Source: Microcaldota archaeon (GTDB taxonomy: Archaea; Micrarchaeota; Micrarchaeia; Norongarragalinales; UBA10210). From it: a stretch of 6,504 bases of DNA. Of the stretch, positions 1 through 4,406 are shown in pieces. The notes under the pieces were generated by a model. The model was not told the origin of the DNA, searched no databases, and saw nothing but the letters and a program-made list of their open reading frames with translations. Positions within the stretch are counted from its first letter, which is position 1. Each line of letters starts with the position of its first letter. The stretch covers positions 21,862-28,365 of the forward strand of contig DUGE01000101.1 in NCBI GenBank assembly GCA_013331595.1, written 5' to 3'. The translations under genes were made by a program, and so were the position numbers.

Positions 1-8
1 TGAAGGGC

Positions 9-254
9 ATGGCCGAGCCTGTTTTCGAGCTCATGGAAAAGCCCGATTCCATTACTATTGTGGCAGAACTTCCAGGAGTCGAGCCTAAGGATTTGCAGTT
101 GAGGGCTTTTCCCAACCAGTTGAGCATTCGGGTTAATGACCCGGAACGGCTTTTGTCAAAAACTTTCGCCTTGCCGGCTGAAGTCGTTTGGGATTCAGTC
201 AAGCACAGCCTGAAGAACGGAATTTTGGAAATCGTTTTGAAGAAGAGAAAATGA
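9..254 (+). CDS. Hsp20 / alpha-crystallin-domain small heat-shock protein, possibly 5'-truncated by the window edge
   Basis: The 81 residues cover essentially one alpha-crystallin domain. ELPGVE (residues 20-25) matches the early-strand consensus, FALP lies in the middle, and KNGILEIVLKK (69-79) matches the family's A-x-x-NGVL-x-I signature near the C-terminus. Family members are ATP-independent holdases that bind unfolding proteins in the cytoplasm, usually as oligomers. This copy lacks the usual N-terminal arm and the C-terminal I-x-I tail that docks neighbouring subunits, so it may be a minimal form. The reading frame is open back to base 3 with no stop, so the true start may lie upstream of the window; the ATG at 9 is only the first visible one. 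Its TGA overlaps the ATG of the methyltransferase gene by 4 nt (ATGA), implying one operon and translational coupling. The family call is firm; start and full length are not. Confidence 0.85.
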   Translation: MAEPVFELMEKPDSITIVAELPGVEPKDLQLRAFPNQLSIRVNDPERLLSKTFALPAEVVWDSVKHSLKNGILEIVLKKRK

Positions 255-859
255 ACAGGCGGGAGTTGAACGATTTAATCCGCTCGATCGGAGTTTCCGT
301 TTCCGTAGCAAACGCTTTCAGCAAGGTCGACCGGGCGGAATTTGTGCCAAGTGAAATGAAGAGCGCCGCCTATCGAGATGCGCCCGTCCCCCTTCCTGAG
401 ATGCAGACCACTTCCCAGCCTTCGCTCATAGCTTTCATTCTTAACGTCCTTGCCCTTTCTAAAGGCGATGGGGTTTTGGAGGTTGGGACTGGCTTCGGCT
501 TCCAGACTGCTTTGCTTAGCGAGCTTGTGGGCGCCAAGGGGCTGGTGGTTTCAATAGAGTTCTTCAAAACCCTGCATGATCAGGCTCTCAAGCGCCTGAA
601 GGGAAGGAAAAACGTTTTGCTGTTGCACGGCGACGGTAAGGACGGCCTTGCGGCAAAAGCGCCTTTTGACGCGATTGTGGTGAGCGCGGCCTGCGACGTC
701 CTTCCCGCAAAGTTGTTCAGTCAGCTGGATGTGGGCGGGAGGTTGGTTTACCCTAGGAACTCTGAATCGGGGCAGAATCTCGTGCTCGTGGAAAAAAACG
801 AGTACGGCGAGCCGGCAATCACCATGCTCCTGCCTGTTGCCTTCGTGCCCTTGCAATAG
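251..859 (+). CDS. pcm: Protein-L-isoaspartate O-methyltransferase (PCMT/PIMT)
   Basis: A 202-aa SAM-dependent methyltransferase that methylates isoaspartyl residues formed by protein ageing, starting their repair to normal aspartate. Visible family marks are EFVP (30-33), AYRDAPVPLP (40-49), the substrate-side motif QTTSQP (52-57; usual form QTISQP), SAM motif I VLEVGTGFGFQTALL (75-89; usual GTGSGY, here GTGFGF), the acidic post-I position E in VVSIE, HGDG before motif II, and FDAIVVSAACDVLP followed by GGRLVYP for motifs II/III. Length is close to the usual ~205-215 aa. The ATG at 251 is chosen because it overlaps the upstream stop as ATGA; an earlier in-frame start at 188 would run 21 codons through the Hsp20 gene. 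Pairing with a chaperone suggests a protein-damage operon. The Ser-to-Phe and Tyr-to-Phe changes in motif I are mild oddities. Confidence in the family is high. Confidence 0.93.
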   Translation: MNRRELNDLIRSIGVSVSVANAFSKVDRAEFVPSEMKSAAYRDAPVPLPEMQTTSQPSLIAFILNVLALSKGDGVLEVGTGFGFQTALLSELVGAKGLVVSIEFFKTLHDQALKRLKGRKNVLLLHGDGKDGLAAKAPFDAIVVSAACDVLPAKLFSQLDVGGRLVYPRNSESGQNLVLVEKNEYGEPAITMLLPVAFVPLQ

Positions 860-860
860 G

Positions 861-892
861 AAAAAAGCTAAAAAAAGAAAAAAAGGGAAAAA
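861..892 (-). terminator. T-rich termination region for the small membrane protein gene
   Basis: Read on the minus strand, the stretch just past the stop codon contains four successive T-tracts of five to seven bases (complement of the A-tracts at 861-866, 870-876, 878-884 and 888-892). Oligo-T tracts downstream of stops are the usual archaeal termination signal. Confidence 0.6.
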
Positions 893-910
893 GCGGGTTT
901 AGCGCTTTTT
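888..910. terminator. Perfect inverted repeat between convergent genes, possible bidirectional terminator
   Basis: AAAAAGCG (888-895) and CGCTTTTT (903-910) are exact reverse complements around a 7-nt loop. On the plus strand the hairpin ends in five Ts, 29 nt after the pcm stop. It overlaps the last codons and stop of the minus-strand gene ending at 899. Archaeal termination depends mainly on T-runs, so the hairpin's role is an inference. Confidence 0.45.
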
Positions 911-1123
911 CGTGTCCTTGCAGCACATGTTATCTTTACATATGGGGCACATTCCCTGCATGTGCATGAGCTTTGCCAATCCGTATACTAAGATGAGCAA
1001 TCCTGCGATGGTGTGTACCATCATTCCGTCGTTCCACCAGCCTTGGCCGTAGGCAAGCAATCCCAAACCTGCAATTACCATGGCAATGTTTGCTATTGTT
1101 CCACAAGTTTTACTCATGTGCAT
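899..1123 (-). CDS. Small two-helix membrane protein with Cys/Met/His-rich C-terminal tail
   Basis: Not assigned to a named family. The 74 residues contain two hydrophobic helices (about 10-30 and 34-53) separated by a short WWNDG turn, which predicts a helical hairpin with both ends on the same side. The tail carries MHM (53-55), M58, C59-P-I-C62, M66 and C67-C68, then a lysine-rich end; C7 lies near the N-terminus. A CPxC plus CC arrangement beside Met and His residues could bind zinc or a soft metal such as copper, or be redox active; this is inference. The ATG at 1123 is chosen over the one at 1117 because an AAGGAGGGGG ribosome-binding site (1140-1131) lies 7 nt upstream of it. A TATA-like box at about 1182-1175 would give a leader of roughly 25-30 nt. 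It is convergent with pcm. That this is a real gene is well supported by the ribosome-binding site and promoter; its function is unknown. Confidence 0.75.
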   Translation of the reverse strand: MHMSKTCGTIANIAMVIAGLGLLAYGQGWWNDGMMVHTIAGLLILVYGLAKLMHMQGMCPICKDNMCCKDTKKR

Positions 1124-1130
1124 TCAAAAT

Positions 1131-1140
1131 CCCCCTCCTT
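1131..1140 (-). promoter_or_regulatory. Strong Shine-Dalgarno sequence deciding the start at 1123
   Basis: On the minus strand AAGGAGGGGG ends 7 nt before the ATG at 1123-1121. It contains a full anti-16S complement (GGAGG) and is the strongest ribosome-binding site in the window. Confidence 0.8.
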
Positions 1141-1174
1141 TGCGAGAACTTTAGGTTGCTTAATGATAAGTGTG

Positions 1175-1182
1175 TATTTAAG
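1175..1182 (-). promoter_or_regulatory. TATA-like promoter box of the small membrane protein gene
   Basis: The minus strand reads CTTAAATA here, preceded by the purine-rich GAAACT, a plausible BRE. A start of transcription about 25 nt downstream (near 1150) would leave room for the ribosome-binding site at 1140-1131. Confidence 0.5.
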
Positions 1183-1199
1183 AGTTTCAATCCGCCGCC

Positions 1200-1283
1200 C
1201 TAGAAAACGAATGCGCGAGAGTACGGCGAGTGGAATGCCTTGCGCTTGAGGTTGATGCGCTTCCTGTTCTTCTGGGGCTTCAT
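1200..1283 (-). CDS. Candidate 27-aa highly basic small protein
   Basis: An ATG at 1283-1281 opens a 27-codon frame ending in TAG at 1202-1200. The product begins MKPQKNRKRINLKRKAF and ends SPYSRAFVF, with 10 Lys/Arg residues, all in the first 23. Nearly all codons end in G or C, as in the clear genes of the window, while the overlapping frames on either strand look like shadows (the antisense frame is merely Phe/Leu-rich). The composition suggests an RNA-binding or ribosome-associated peptide, but I do not recognise a family, and it does not match the small ribosomal protein eL41/eS32 or eL39 as I know them. No good ribosome-binding site precedes the ATG (AGGA is only 2 nt away); in-frame GTG and TTG codons upstream could be alternative starts. 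It could be chance. Confidence 0.35.
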   Translation of the reverse strand: MKPQKNRKRINLKRKAFHSPYSRAFVF

Positions 1284-1463
1284 TTTCCTGTTTTTTGAAA
1301 TAGTTGGAGTCAAGAAAAGCACGCTTCAATCTTTTTGGTCTTACTACTTATGTGTGAGGAGGTTGTTAAACCGTTGGCTTGGAGGATTATTTAGTAAAAA
1401 CACATTTTGTCCCACTGGCTTTTGCCAGCGCCCTTGCTGAATAACGTAAAAAGTTCCGCAAAG
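1284..1463. other. Intergenic stretch upstream of the helicase, no recognised gene
   Basis: Together with the candidate small ORF this gap spans about 365 nt between convincing genes. Apart from a small perfect hairpin, CTGGC-TTTT-GCCAG (1415-1428), I see no tRNA, convincing box C/D guide or repeat. A plus-strand frame at 1240-1440 gives a Phe/Leu-rich peptide with no promoter or ribosome-binding site and is probably antisense noise. Confidence 0.5.
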
Positions 1464-1471
1464 GCTTATAC
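1464..1471 (+). promoter_or_regulatory. TATA-like promoter of the DEAD-box helicase gene
   Basis: GCTTATAC, preceded by GCAAAG as a possible BRE, lies 18-25 nt before the ATG at 1489 and 24-31 nt before the ATG at 1495. That spacing predicts a leaderless message, fits the lack of a ribosome-binding site, and argues against the in-frame TTG at 1474. Confidence 0.55.
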
Positions 1472-1488
1472 TCTTGAACGCTAATAAT

Positions 1489-2556
1489 ATGCTTATGGAA
1501 CTTGACCCGCGCATAGGGCGCGCGATAAAAAAAATGAGTTTTGAAAAACTCCTGCCTGTCCAGGAACAGTCCATTCCCTTAATCATGCAGGGAAAAAACC
1601 TGCTCGCCCAATCGAAAACCGGGACTGGAAAAACCGCGGCTTTCGCCATTCCAATCCTGCAGAAGCTTGACGAAAAGCAAAAACTCCAAGCACTCGTCCT
1701 AGAGCCGACCCGTGAGTTGGCGATTCAAGTGGGAAACGAATTCAGGAAAATAGGCGCCGAAATGCCTTTCCGCGTTGTGGTTGCGTACGGAGGAACGCCG
1801 GACGACCGGCAGAAAGAACTGTTGGAGAAAGGCGCGAACATCATGGTCGGCACTCCCGACCGGGTTTTGGACTTGGTTTCTTCAGGCCACGCCAAGCTAG
1901 ATAAAATAGCCTTCTTGGTCTTGGACGAGGCGGACTTGCTGTTGGACTACGCCCTTGCCTTGAAAACAAGGAAACTCTTGAAGAGCGTTCCGGAAAAAGC
2001 CCAGAAGCTGTTTTTTTGCGTTCACCTGCCCGGCAACCTCGAGGAAGACGTGAAGAAATACTTGGGCGATTTCGAGAAGGTCAAGACTTTTTCTTTCGGC
2101 AAGCTTTCCGAAAACCTCAAGCACGACGTGCTCAAGGTCGAGGAGGACAAGAAATTTTCTGAATTGAAGAAACTCTTGAACGAGCGGAAGAAAACGCTGG
2201 TATTCTGCAAGACGAAAGAGTCGACGAGCGAGTTGAACGAACGGCTTGGCAAGAGCGGCTTCAAAACCCGCATGATTCACGGCGATTTCGACCAGACGAG
2301 GAGGAATTCGGCCATTTCGTCCTTCAAGGCCGGCCACGCCAACATTCTCGTTGCGACGGACGTCGCCGCCAGGGGGCTGCACATTCCCGAACTGGATTTG
2401 GTTATCAATTACGAGCTTCCGCAGAATTACGATTATTACCTGCACCGCATCGGCCGCACGGCTAGGCTCAGCGCCTCGGGCAGGGTAGTGACGTTCGTTT
2501 CCAAGGCAGACGCACAGCGGTGGAAGGAAATTAAGAACAAGACCGGAATAGCCTAG
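1489..2556 (+). CDS. DEAD-box ATP-dependent RNA helicase with degenerate motifs Ib, III, V and VI
   Basis: About 355 residues form the two RecA-like lobes of a DEAD-box helicase, with almost no extension. Numbered from the ATG at 1489: Q-motif glutamine Q25 (FEKLLPVQEQSIP), motif I AQSKTGTGKT (40-49), Ia EPTREL (72-77), GG in AYGGTP, Ib TPDR (122-125; usual TPGR), II DEAD (146-149), then LFFCVHLP (174-181) where LFFSATLP is expected, IV LVFCKT (237-242), V ATDVAARGLHI (289-299; usual GLDI) and VI HRIGRTAR (319-326; usual HRIGRTGR). The nucleotide-binding residues (K48, D146, E147, R323, R326) are intact, so ATP binding and hydrolysis are expected. Motif III (SAT) couples hydrolysis to strand separation in this family, so unwinding may be weakened. 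Start is 1489 or 1495, judged from the promoter spacing. Likely roles are RNA remodelling or ribosome assembly in the cytoplasm. It ends 6 nt from the convergent toxin gene. Confidence 0.92.
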   Translation: MLMELDPRIGRAIKKMSFEKLLPVQEQSIPLIMQGKNLLAQSKTGTGKTAAFAIPILQKLDEKQKLQALVLEPTRELAIQVGNEFRKIGAEMPFRVVVAYGGTPDDRQKELLEKGANIMVGTPDRVLDLVSSGHAKLDKIAFLVLDEADLLLDYALALKTRKLLKSVPEKAQKLFFCVHLPGNLEEDVKKYLGDFEKVKTFSFGKLSENLKHDVLKVEEDKKFSELKKLLNERKKTLVFCKTKESTSELNERLGKSGFKTRMIHGDFDQTRRNSAISSFKAGHANILVATDVAARGLHIPELDLVINYELPQNYDYYLHRIGRTARLSASGRVVTFVSKADAQRWKEIKNKTGIA

Positions 2557-2562
2557 GAAAAC

Positions 2563-2976
2563 TTAATCTGCTTCTTTTAGTTGATCTAGAATTTTTCCAG
2601 GATTCATTATCTTGATTCCTTGAAACTCTTCAATATTTGTCAAATGCGGATCCCAAGACGCCAAGAAATCTGCCTTAATGTAAACAGCACACTCAACAAT
2701 GCTGTTGTCTTCATCATCTTCTTTTACGGCGTTAAGCTTGATGTCGGGCTCTACAAGTTTCAAGAACTGCAAAAACACTTCGACCATTTGCTCTGCTCGC
2801 TCTAGCGGAACCTGAAAGTCTCGCTGTATCACTTCCTTAAATTTTATCAAAATCTCTTTTGAAGTGTAGCCGATTATTTTGCCCTCTGTGAACAAGTGAA
2901 TTAATTGGTAAGACATGCCTTTTTCAGATAAGACGGCTGCTATCAAGACGTTTATGTCGGGCACGACTTTTATCAT
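2563..2976 (-). CDS. vapC: PIN-domain toxin, VapC-like ribonuclease
   Basis: A 137-aa PIN domain, the Mg-dependent RNase fold of type II VapC toxins. The four acidic positions are visible: D7 in VVPDINVLI, E41 in SKEIL, D90 (or D88) in DDEDNSIVECA, and D109 in SWDPHL, followed by the usual C-terminal GIKIMNPGKIL strand-helix. Length is normal and the active site looks complete, so the protein should be functional. The ATG at 2976 lies 7 nt after the antitoxin stop, and GAAGTGA in the antitoxin's last codons can act as its ribosome-binding site. The target is not deducible; characterised VapC enzymes cut tRNAs or rRNA. It belongs with the AbrB-type antitoxin directly upstream and is convergent with the helicase, with no room for separate regulation between the two stops. 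Confidence 0.88.
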   Translation of the reverse strand: MIKVVPDINVLIAAVLSEKGMSYQLIHLFTEGKIIGYTSKEILIKFKEVIQRDFQVPLERAEQMVEVFLQFLKLVEPDIKLNAVKEDDEDNSIVECAVYIKADFLASWDPHLTNIEEFQGIKIMNPGKILDQLKEAD

Positions 2977-2983
2977 TTAATTT

Positions 2984-3259
2984 TCACTTCTTGTGCTGCT
3001 TTTCGACTATCTTTTCCGGGCGAACATCCAAACCCAAAGATTTAGCGTGCTGTCTGCCCCACTTTGCCATTTCTTCAAAAGCTTTGGTAGGTTCAGGAAC
3101 GACGAGTCTCTTCAATAGTATTGAATCCGCGTTTTTATTGCCGAAAACAACGAAAGTTGAACCGGCATGCAAATTCATGTCCTCTCGAATGTCCTCCGGA
3201 ATAACCACTTGTCCTTTTGAAGACATTTTAGCTACCTGTGCTTCTACTTCACTAGCCAT
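2984..3259 (-). CDS. vapB: AbrB/MazE/SpoVT-type antitoxin, VapB-like
   Basis: About 91 residues. The N-terminal swapped-hairpin DNA-binding domain is marked by SSKGQVVIPEDIRE (13-26) and a following AGSTFVVFG strand. The C-terminal half (PTKAFEEMAKWGRQHAKSLG and onward) is helical and basic and probably wraps the toxin. It should neutralise the PIN toxin encoded 7 nt downstream and repress its own promoter as a complex. The ATG at 3259 is preferred to the GTG at 3268 because GAGGGGTGA (3273-3265) makes a good ribosome-binding site 5 nt before the ATG; the GTG would lie inside that site. The C-terminal half is similar in pattern to the second antitoxin at 6207 (aromatic/hydrophobic-E-x-hydrophobic-A-x-x-GR), so the two are probably paralogues. 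Confidence 0.88.
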   Translation of the reverse strand: MASEVEAQVAKMSSKGQVVIPEDIREDMNLHAGSTFVVFGNKNADSILLKRLVVPEPTKAFEEMAKWGRQHAKSLGLDVRPEKIVEKQHKK

Positions 3260-3283
3260 ACGAGTCACCCCTCGATACTAATT

Positions 3284-3310
3284 CTTACTAGTAAGACTAG
3301 CTTATTAATA
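3284..3310 (-). promoter_or_regulatory. vapBC promoter with palindromic operator
   Basis: CTTACTAGTAAG (3284-3295) is a perfect 12-bp palindrome. On the minus strand it follows a TATA-like TATTAATAAG (3310-3301) and precedes the expected transcription start near 3280. A palindrome wedged between TATA box and start is well placed for autorepression by the antitoxin-toxin complex. That this protein binds here is inference. Confidence 0.55.
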
Positions 3311-3364
3311 GTTTTGGTAAGCTTAACCCTAGATTGAATCTGAGTACTTTTTTAAGAAGAAGAG

Positions 3365-3488
3365 CGCCTTGGCCGGGATTCGAACCCGGGTCTCCAACGT
3401 GACAGGCTGGAATGCTAGACCACTACAATTGGCAACTTTTTCTTTCGGCTGAGCTTTGCTTCTCAAAAGAAAGAGTTTCTACCAAGGC
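3365..3488 (-). tRNA. tRNA-Asp(GTC) with a non-canonical D-stem intron
   Basis: Exon 1 is only GCCTTGGTAG (3488-3479): the acceptor strand plus positions 8-10. Exon 2 starts TGTAGTGG at 3427 and runs to 3365. The spliced molecule has a 7-bp acceptor stem (GCCTTGG/CCAAGGC), D stem GTGT/GCAT, D loop with GG, anticodon stem CCAGC/GTTGG, loop CTGTCAC with anticodon GTC, T arm CCGGG-TTCGAAT-CCCGG, and discriminator G73, as expected for archaeal tRNA-Asp; the mature length is 73 nt. CCA is not encoded (CTC follows). A TATA-like AAAAATA lies 19-27 nt upstream (3515-3507). The interrupted D arm would make a standard covariance search miss or truncate this gene. Assignment is confident because every stem closes after intron removal. 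Confidence 0.9.
3428..3478 (-). other. 51-nt intron in tRNA-Asp between positions 10 and 11, bulge-helix-bulge type
   Basis: With cuts after G3479 and after T3428 the classical geometry appears. The central 4-bp helix is TGGT (3484-3481) with GCCA (3433-3430). The bulges are AG^A (3480-3478) and AT^T (3429-3427), each cut after the second base. The inner helix is a 14-position stem (3477-3464 with 3447-3434) with a single C-A mismatch. The outer helix is weak, as in relaxed archaeal tRNA-intron motifs. Excision restores a proper D stem. The stem contains the CTTTCTTTT nonamer (3473-3465) also found in the other two introns. Confidence 0.8.
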
Positions 3489-3506
3489 AGTCTAGGCGCT
3501 GGAAAG

Positions 3507-3531
3507 TATTTTTTTCTCAACTCTTTTAAGG
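3507..3531. promoter_or_regulatory. Divergent promoter region between tRNA-Asp and the 210-aa protein gene
   Basis: On the minus strand AAAAATA-like sequence (3515-3507) is placed for tRNA-Asp. On the plus strand TTTTAAGG (3524-3531) is centred about 27 nt before the ATG at 3554, predicting a leaderless message; no ribosome-binding site is present before that ATG. Confidence 0.5.
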
Positions 3532-3553
3532 CTTGCGAAAACAATATTTATTC

Positions 3554-4186
3554 ATGTCTCTCCCGCGCGAAATCACTGAGCTTCGAAAACGGATTCTTGG
3601 TAAGGCCGTAGAACTCAATGTGCGTTGGCCGATACCTAAGATTACGGAAGGCTCGTCAGAAGGAAAGGGCACAGCAGTTACTGGCGGAATACAACGAGAT
3701 GCTTATCTTAATCTAGTTCATTCGACTAAGCCCGCCGATAAAATCTGGCGGTATAATGCGCTTCAGCATAAGGAACTCGGGGCGTATATCGTTGATGAAA
3801 TGCTAAAACTGGTTCCGGCTAGCACAGCTGATGTTGAAACTAAGGCTTTAGCTAGAGCCGTTTACAATAAAATGCATGAGGATGAAGTGCCGCCTTTTGG
3901 CGTGTATCAACGTAATTTGATTGTTTTGCCAGGAAAGGAAACCGGACTGTTTATTGGAAAGTGGGGAATGTTAAGTTTCAAGCAGCGCAGGAAAGCTATC
4001 GCTTTAGTGAATACGGTTAGCCGAATATTGGTTGACTTGAAGGTTAGCATTGATAACAAGGTGGCTGAAGAAAATCAAATTGCTGCCGAGCAGCGTTTTC
4101 ATTTGACTATTTACGCCGTTCACAATTTGAGAGATTTGAATTACAAACTTTGTCAAAAACTTGGGATTTATTCTAAAGCTACTTAA
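3554..4186 (+). CDS. Hypothetical protein of about 210 aa between two intron-bearing tRNA genes
   Basis: I do not recognise this protein. It is soluble, with no signal peptide or membrane segment, and looks largely alpha-helical. Lys/Arg-rich stretches include ITELRKRILGK near the N-terminus and LSFKQRRKAIALVN in the middle. A central GVYQRNLIVLPGKETGLFIG segment is the only obvious strand-rich part. No known catalytic motif or cysteine pair is evident. The ATG at 3554 is preferred to a TTG at 3533 because of the TATA-like box about 27 nt upstream. Synonymous choices are visibly more A/T-ending than in the helicase or the surface protein gene, which may reflect later arrival; tRNA loci are common integration sites, but I found no integrase or attachment repeat. 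It ends 18 nt from the convergent tRNA-Tyr. That it is a gene is likely; function unknown. Confidence 0.65.
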   Translation: MSLPREITELRKRILGKAVELNVRWPIPKITEGSSEGKGTAVTGGIQRDAYLNLVHSTKPADKIWRYNALQHKELGAYIVDEMLKLVPASTADVETKALARAVYNKMHEDEVPPFGVYQRNLIVLPGKETGLFIGKWGMLSFKQRRKAIALVNTVSRILVDLKVSIDNKVAEENQIAAEQRFHLTIYAVHNLRDLNYKLCQKLGIYSKAT

Positions 4187-4204
4187 ACTTCATTGAGTGT
4201 AAAG

Positions 4205-4348
4205 TCCCGCGGGCCAGATTTGAACTGGCAACCCTCTGATTTCAGCAAAGCAATTTTTCTTTCTTTAGTTGAGTTTTCTTTCTTTTCGCAAAAGAAAGAA
4301 AAGTCACAGGCTACAGTCAGATGCTCTGCCAAATTGAGCTACCGCGGG
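4205..4348 (-). tRNA. tRNA-Tyr(GTA) with intron after position 37
   Basis: Exon 1 (4348-4311) and exon 2 (4240-4205) join to a 74-nt tRNA. It has acceptor CCCGCGG/CCGCGGG with C1:G72 and A73 (archaeal/eukaryotic Tyr identity), D stem GCTC/GAGC with GG in the loop, anticodon stem TCTGA/TCAGA, loop CTGTAGA with anticodon GTA, and T arm GCCAG-TTCAAAT-CTGGC. The intron is at the canonical 37/38 site. CCA is not encoded (CTT follows). The minus-strand TTAAAAGG at about 4384-4377 lies 29-36 nt upstream and could be its TATA box, shared in reverse by the surface protein gene. Confidence 0.93.
4241..4310 (-). other. 70-nt intron of tRNA-Tyr with a perfect 13-bp hairpin and a repeated arm
   Basis: TTTTCTTTCTTTT (4274-4286) and AAAAGAAAGAAAA (4290-4302) pair perfectly across a 3-nt loop. 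A second copy of the pyrimidine arm (4254-4266) lies 20 nt away on the plus strand, so on the transcript one T/C-rich arm could pair with either of two A/G-rich arms. The splice motif is imperfect: CTGT (32-35) opposite GCTG gives three of four pairs with a U-U mismatch, followed by an AA^A bulge next to the anticodon stem. Confidence 0.75.
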
Positions 4349-4376
4349 ACCGTAAATTAAAAGGGAAATGAGAACC

Positions 4377-4384
4377 TTTTAATT
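4377..4384 (+). promoter_or_regulatory. TATA-like box of the surface protein gene
   Basis: TTTTAATT is centred about 26 nt before the ATG at 4407, which predicts a leaderless message and favours that ATG over the TTG at 4383. A second A/T box (TAAATTAAAA, 4353-4362) lies upstream. The near-symmetric core could serve tRNA-Tyr in the other direction. Confidence 0.45.
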
Positions 4385-4406
4385 GCTTGTTGCGTTTATT
4401 AAAAGT

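Noticed and set aside
1114..1329. Minus-strand 71-aa frame rich in Glu/Gln
   Set aside because: It overlaps the promoter, leader and start of the membrane protein gene, starts at TTG, and has codons ending in A more often than the local genes.
1415..1428. Small hairpin CTGGC-TTTT-GCCAG as a regulatory element
   Set aside because: Only 5 bp, not followed by a T-run, and about 60 nt before the helicase start; such stems arise by chance.
1240..1440. Plus-strand 66-aa Phe/Leu-rich open frame
   Set aside because: Weak TTG start, no promoter or ribosome-binding site; its hydrophobic look is the antisense image of a basic minus-strand frame.
1897..2445. 182-aa open frame antisense to the helicase
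   Set aside because: It lies wholly opposite a well-conserved DEAD-box gene and has no motif of its own; a typical shadow frame in G/C-ending codons.
3361..3500. Inverted AGCGCC/GGCGCT flanking tRNA-Asp as attachment-site repeats
   Set aside because: The 6-bp arms lie partly in the acceptor 3' end and are too short to mean integration; no second tRNA 3' end copy was found in the window.
4274..4302. Hairpin as an intrinsic transcription terminator
   Set aside because: It lies inside a tRNA gene whose two halves form a complete cloverleaf, and the analogous hairpins are also intronic.
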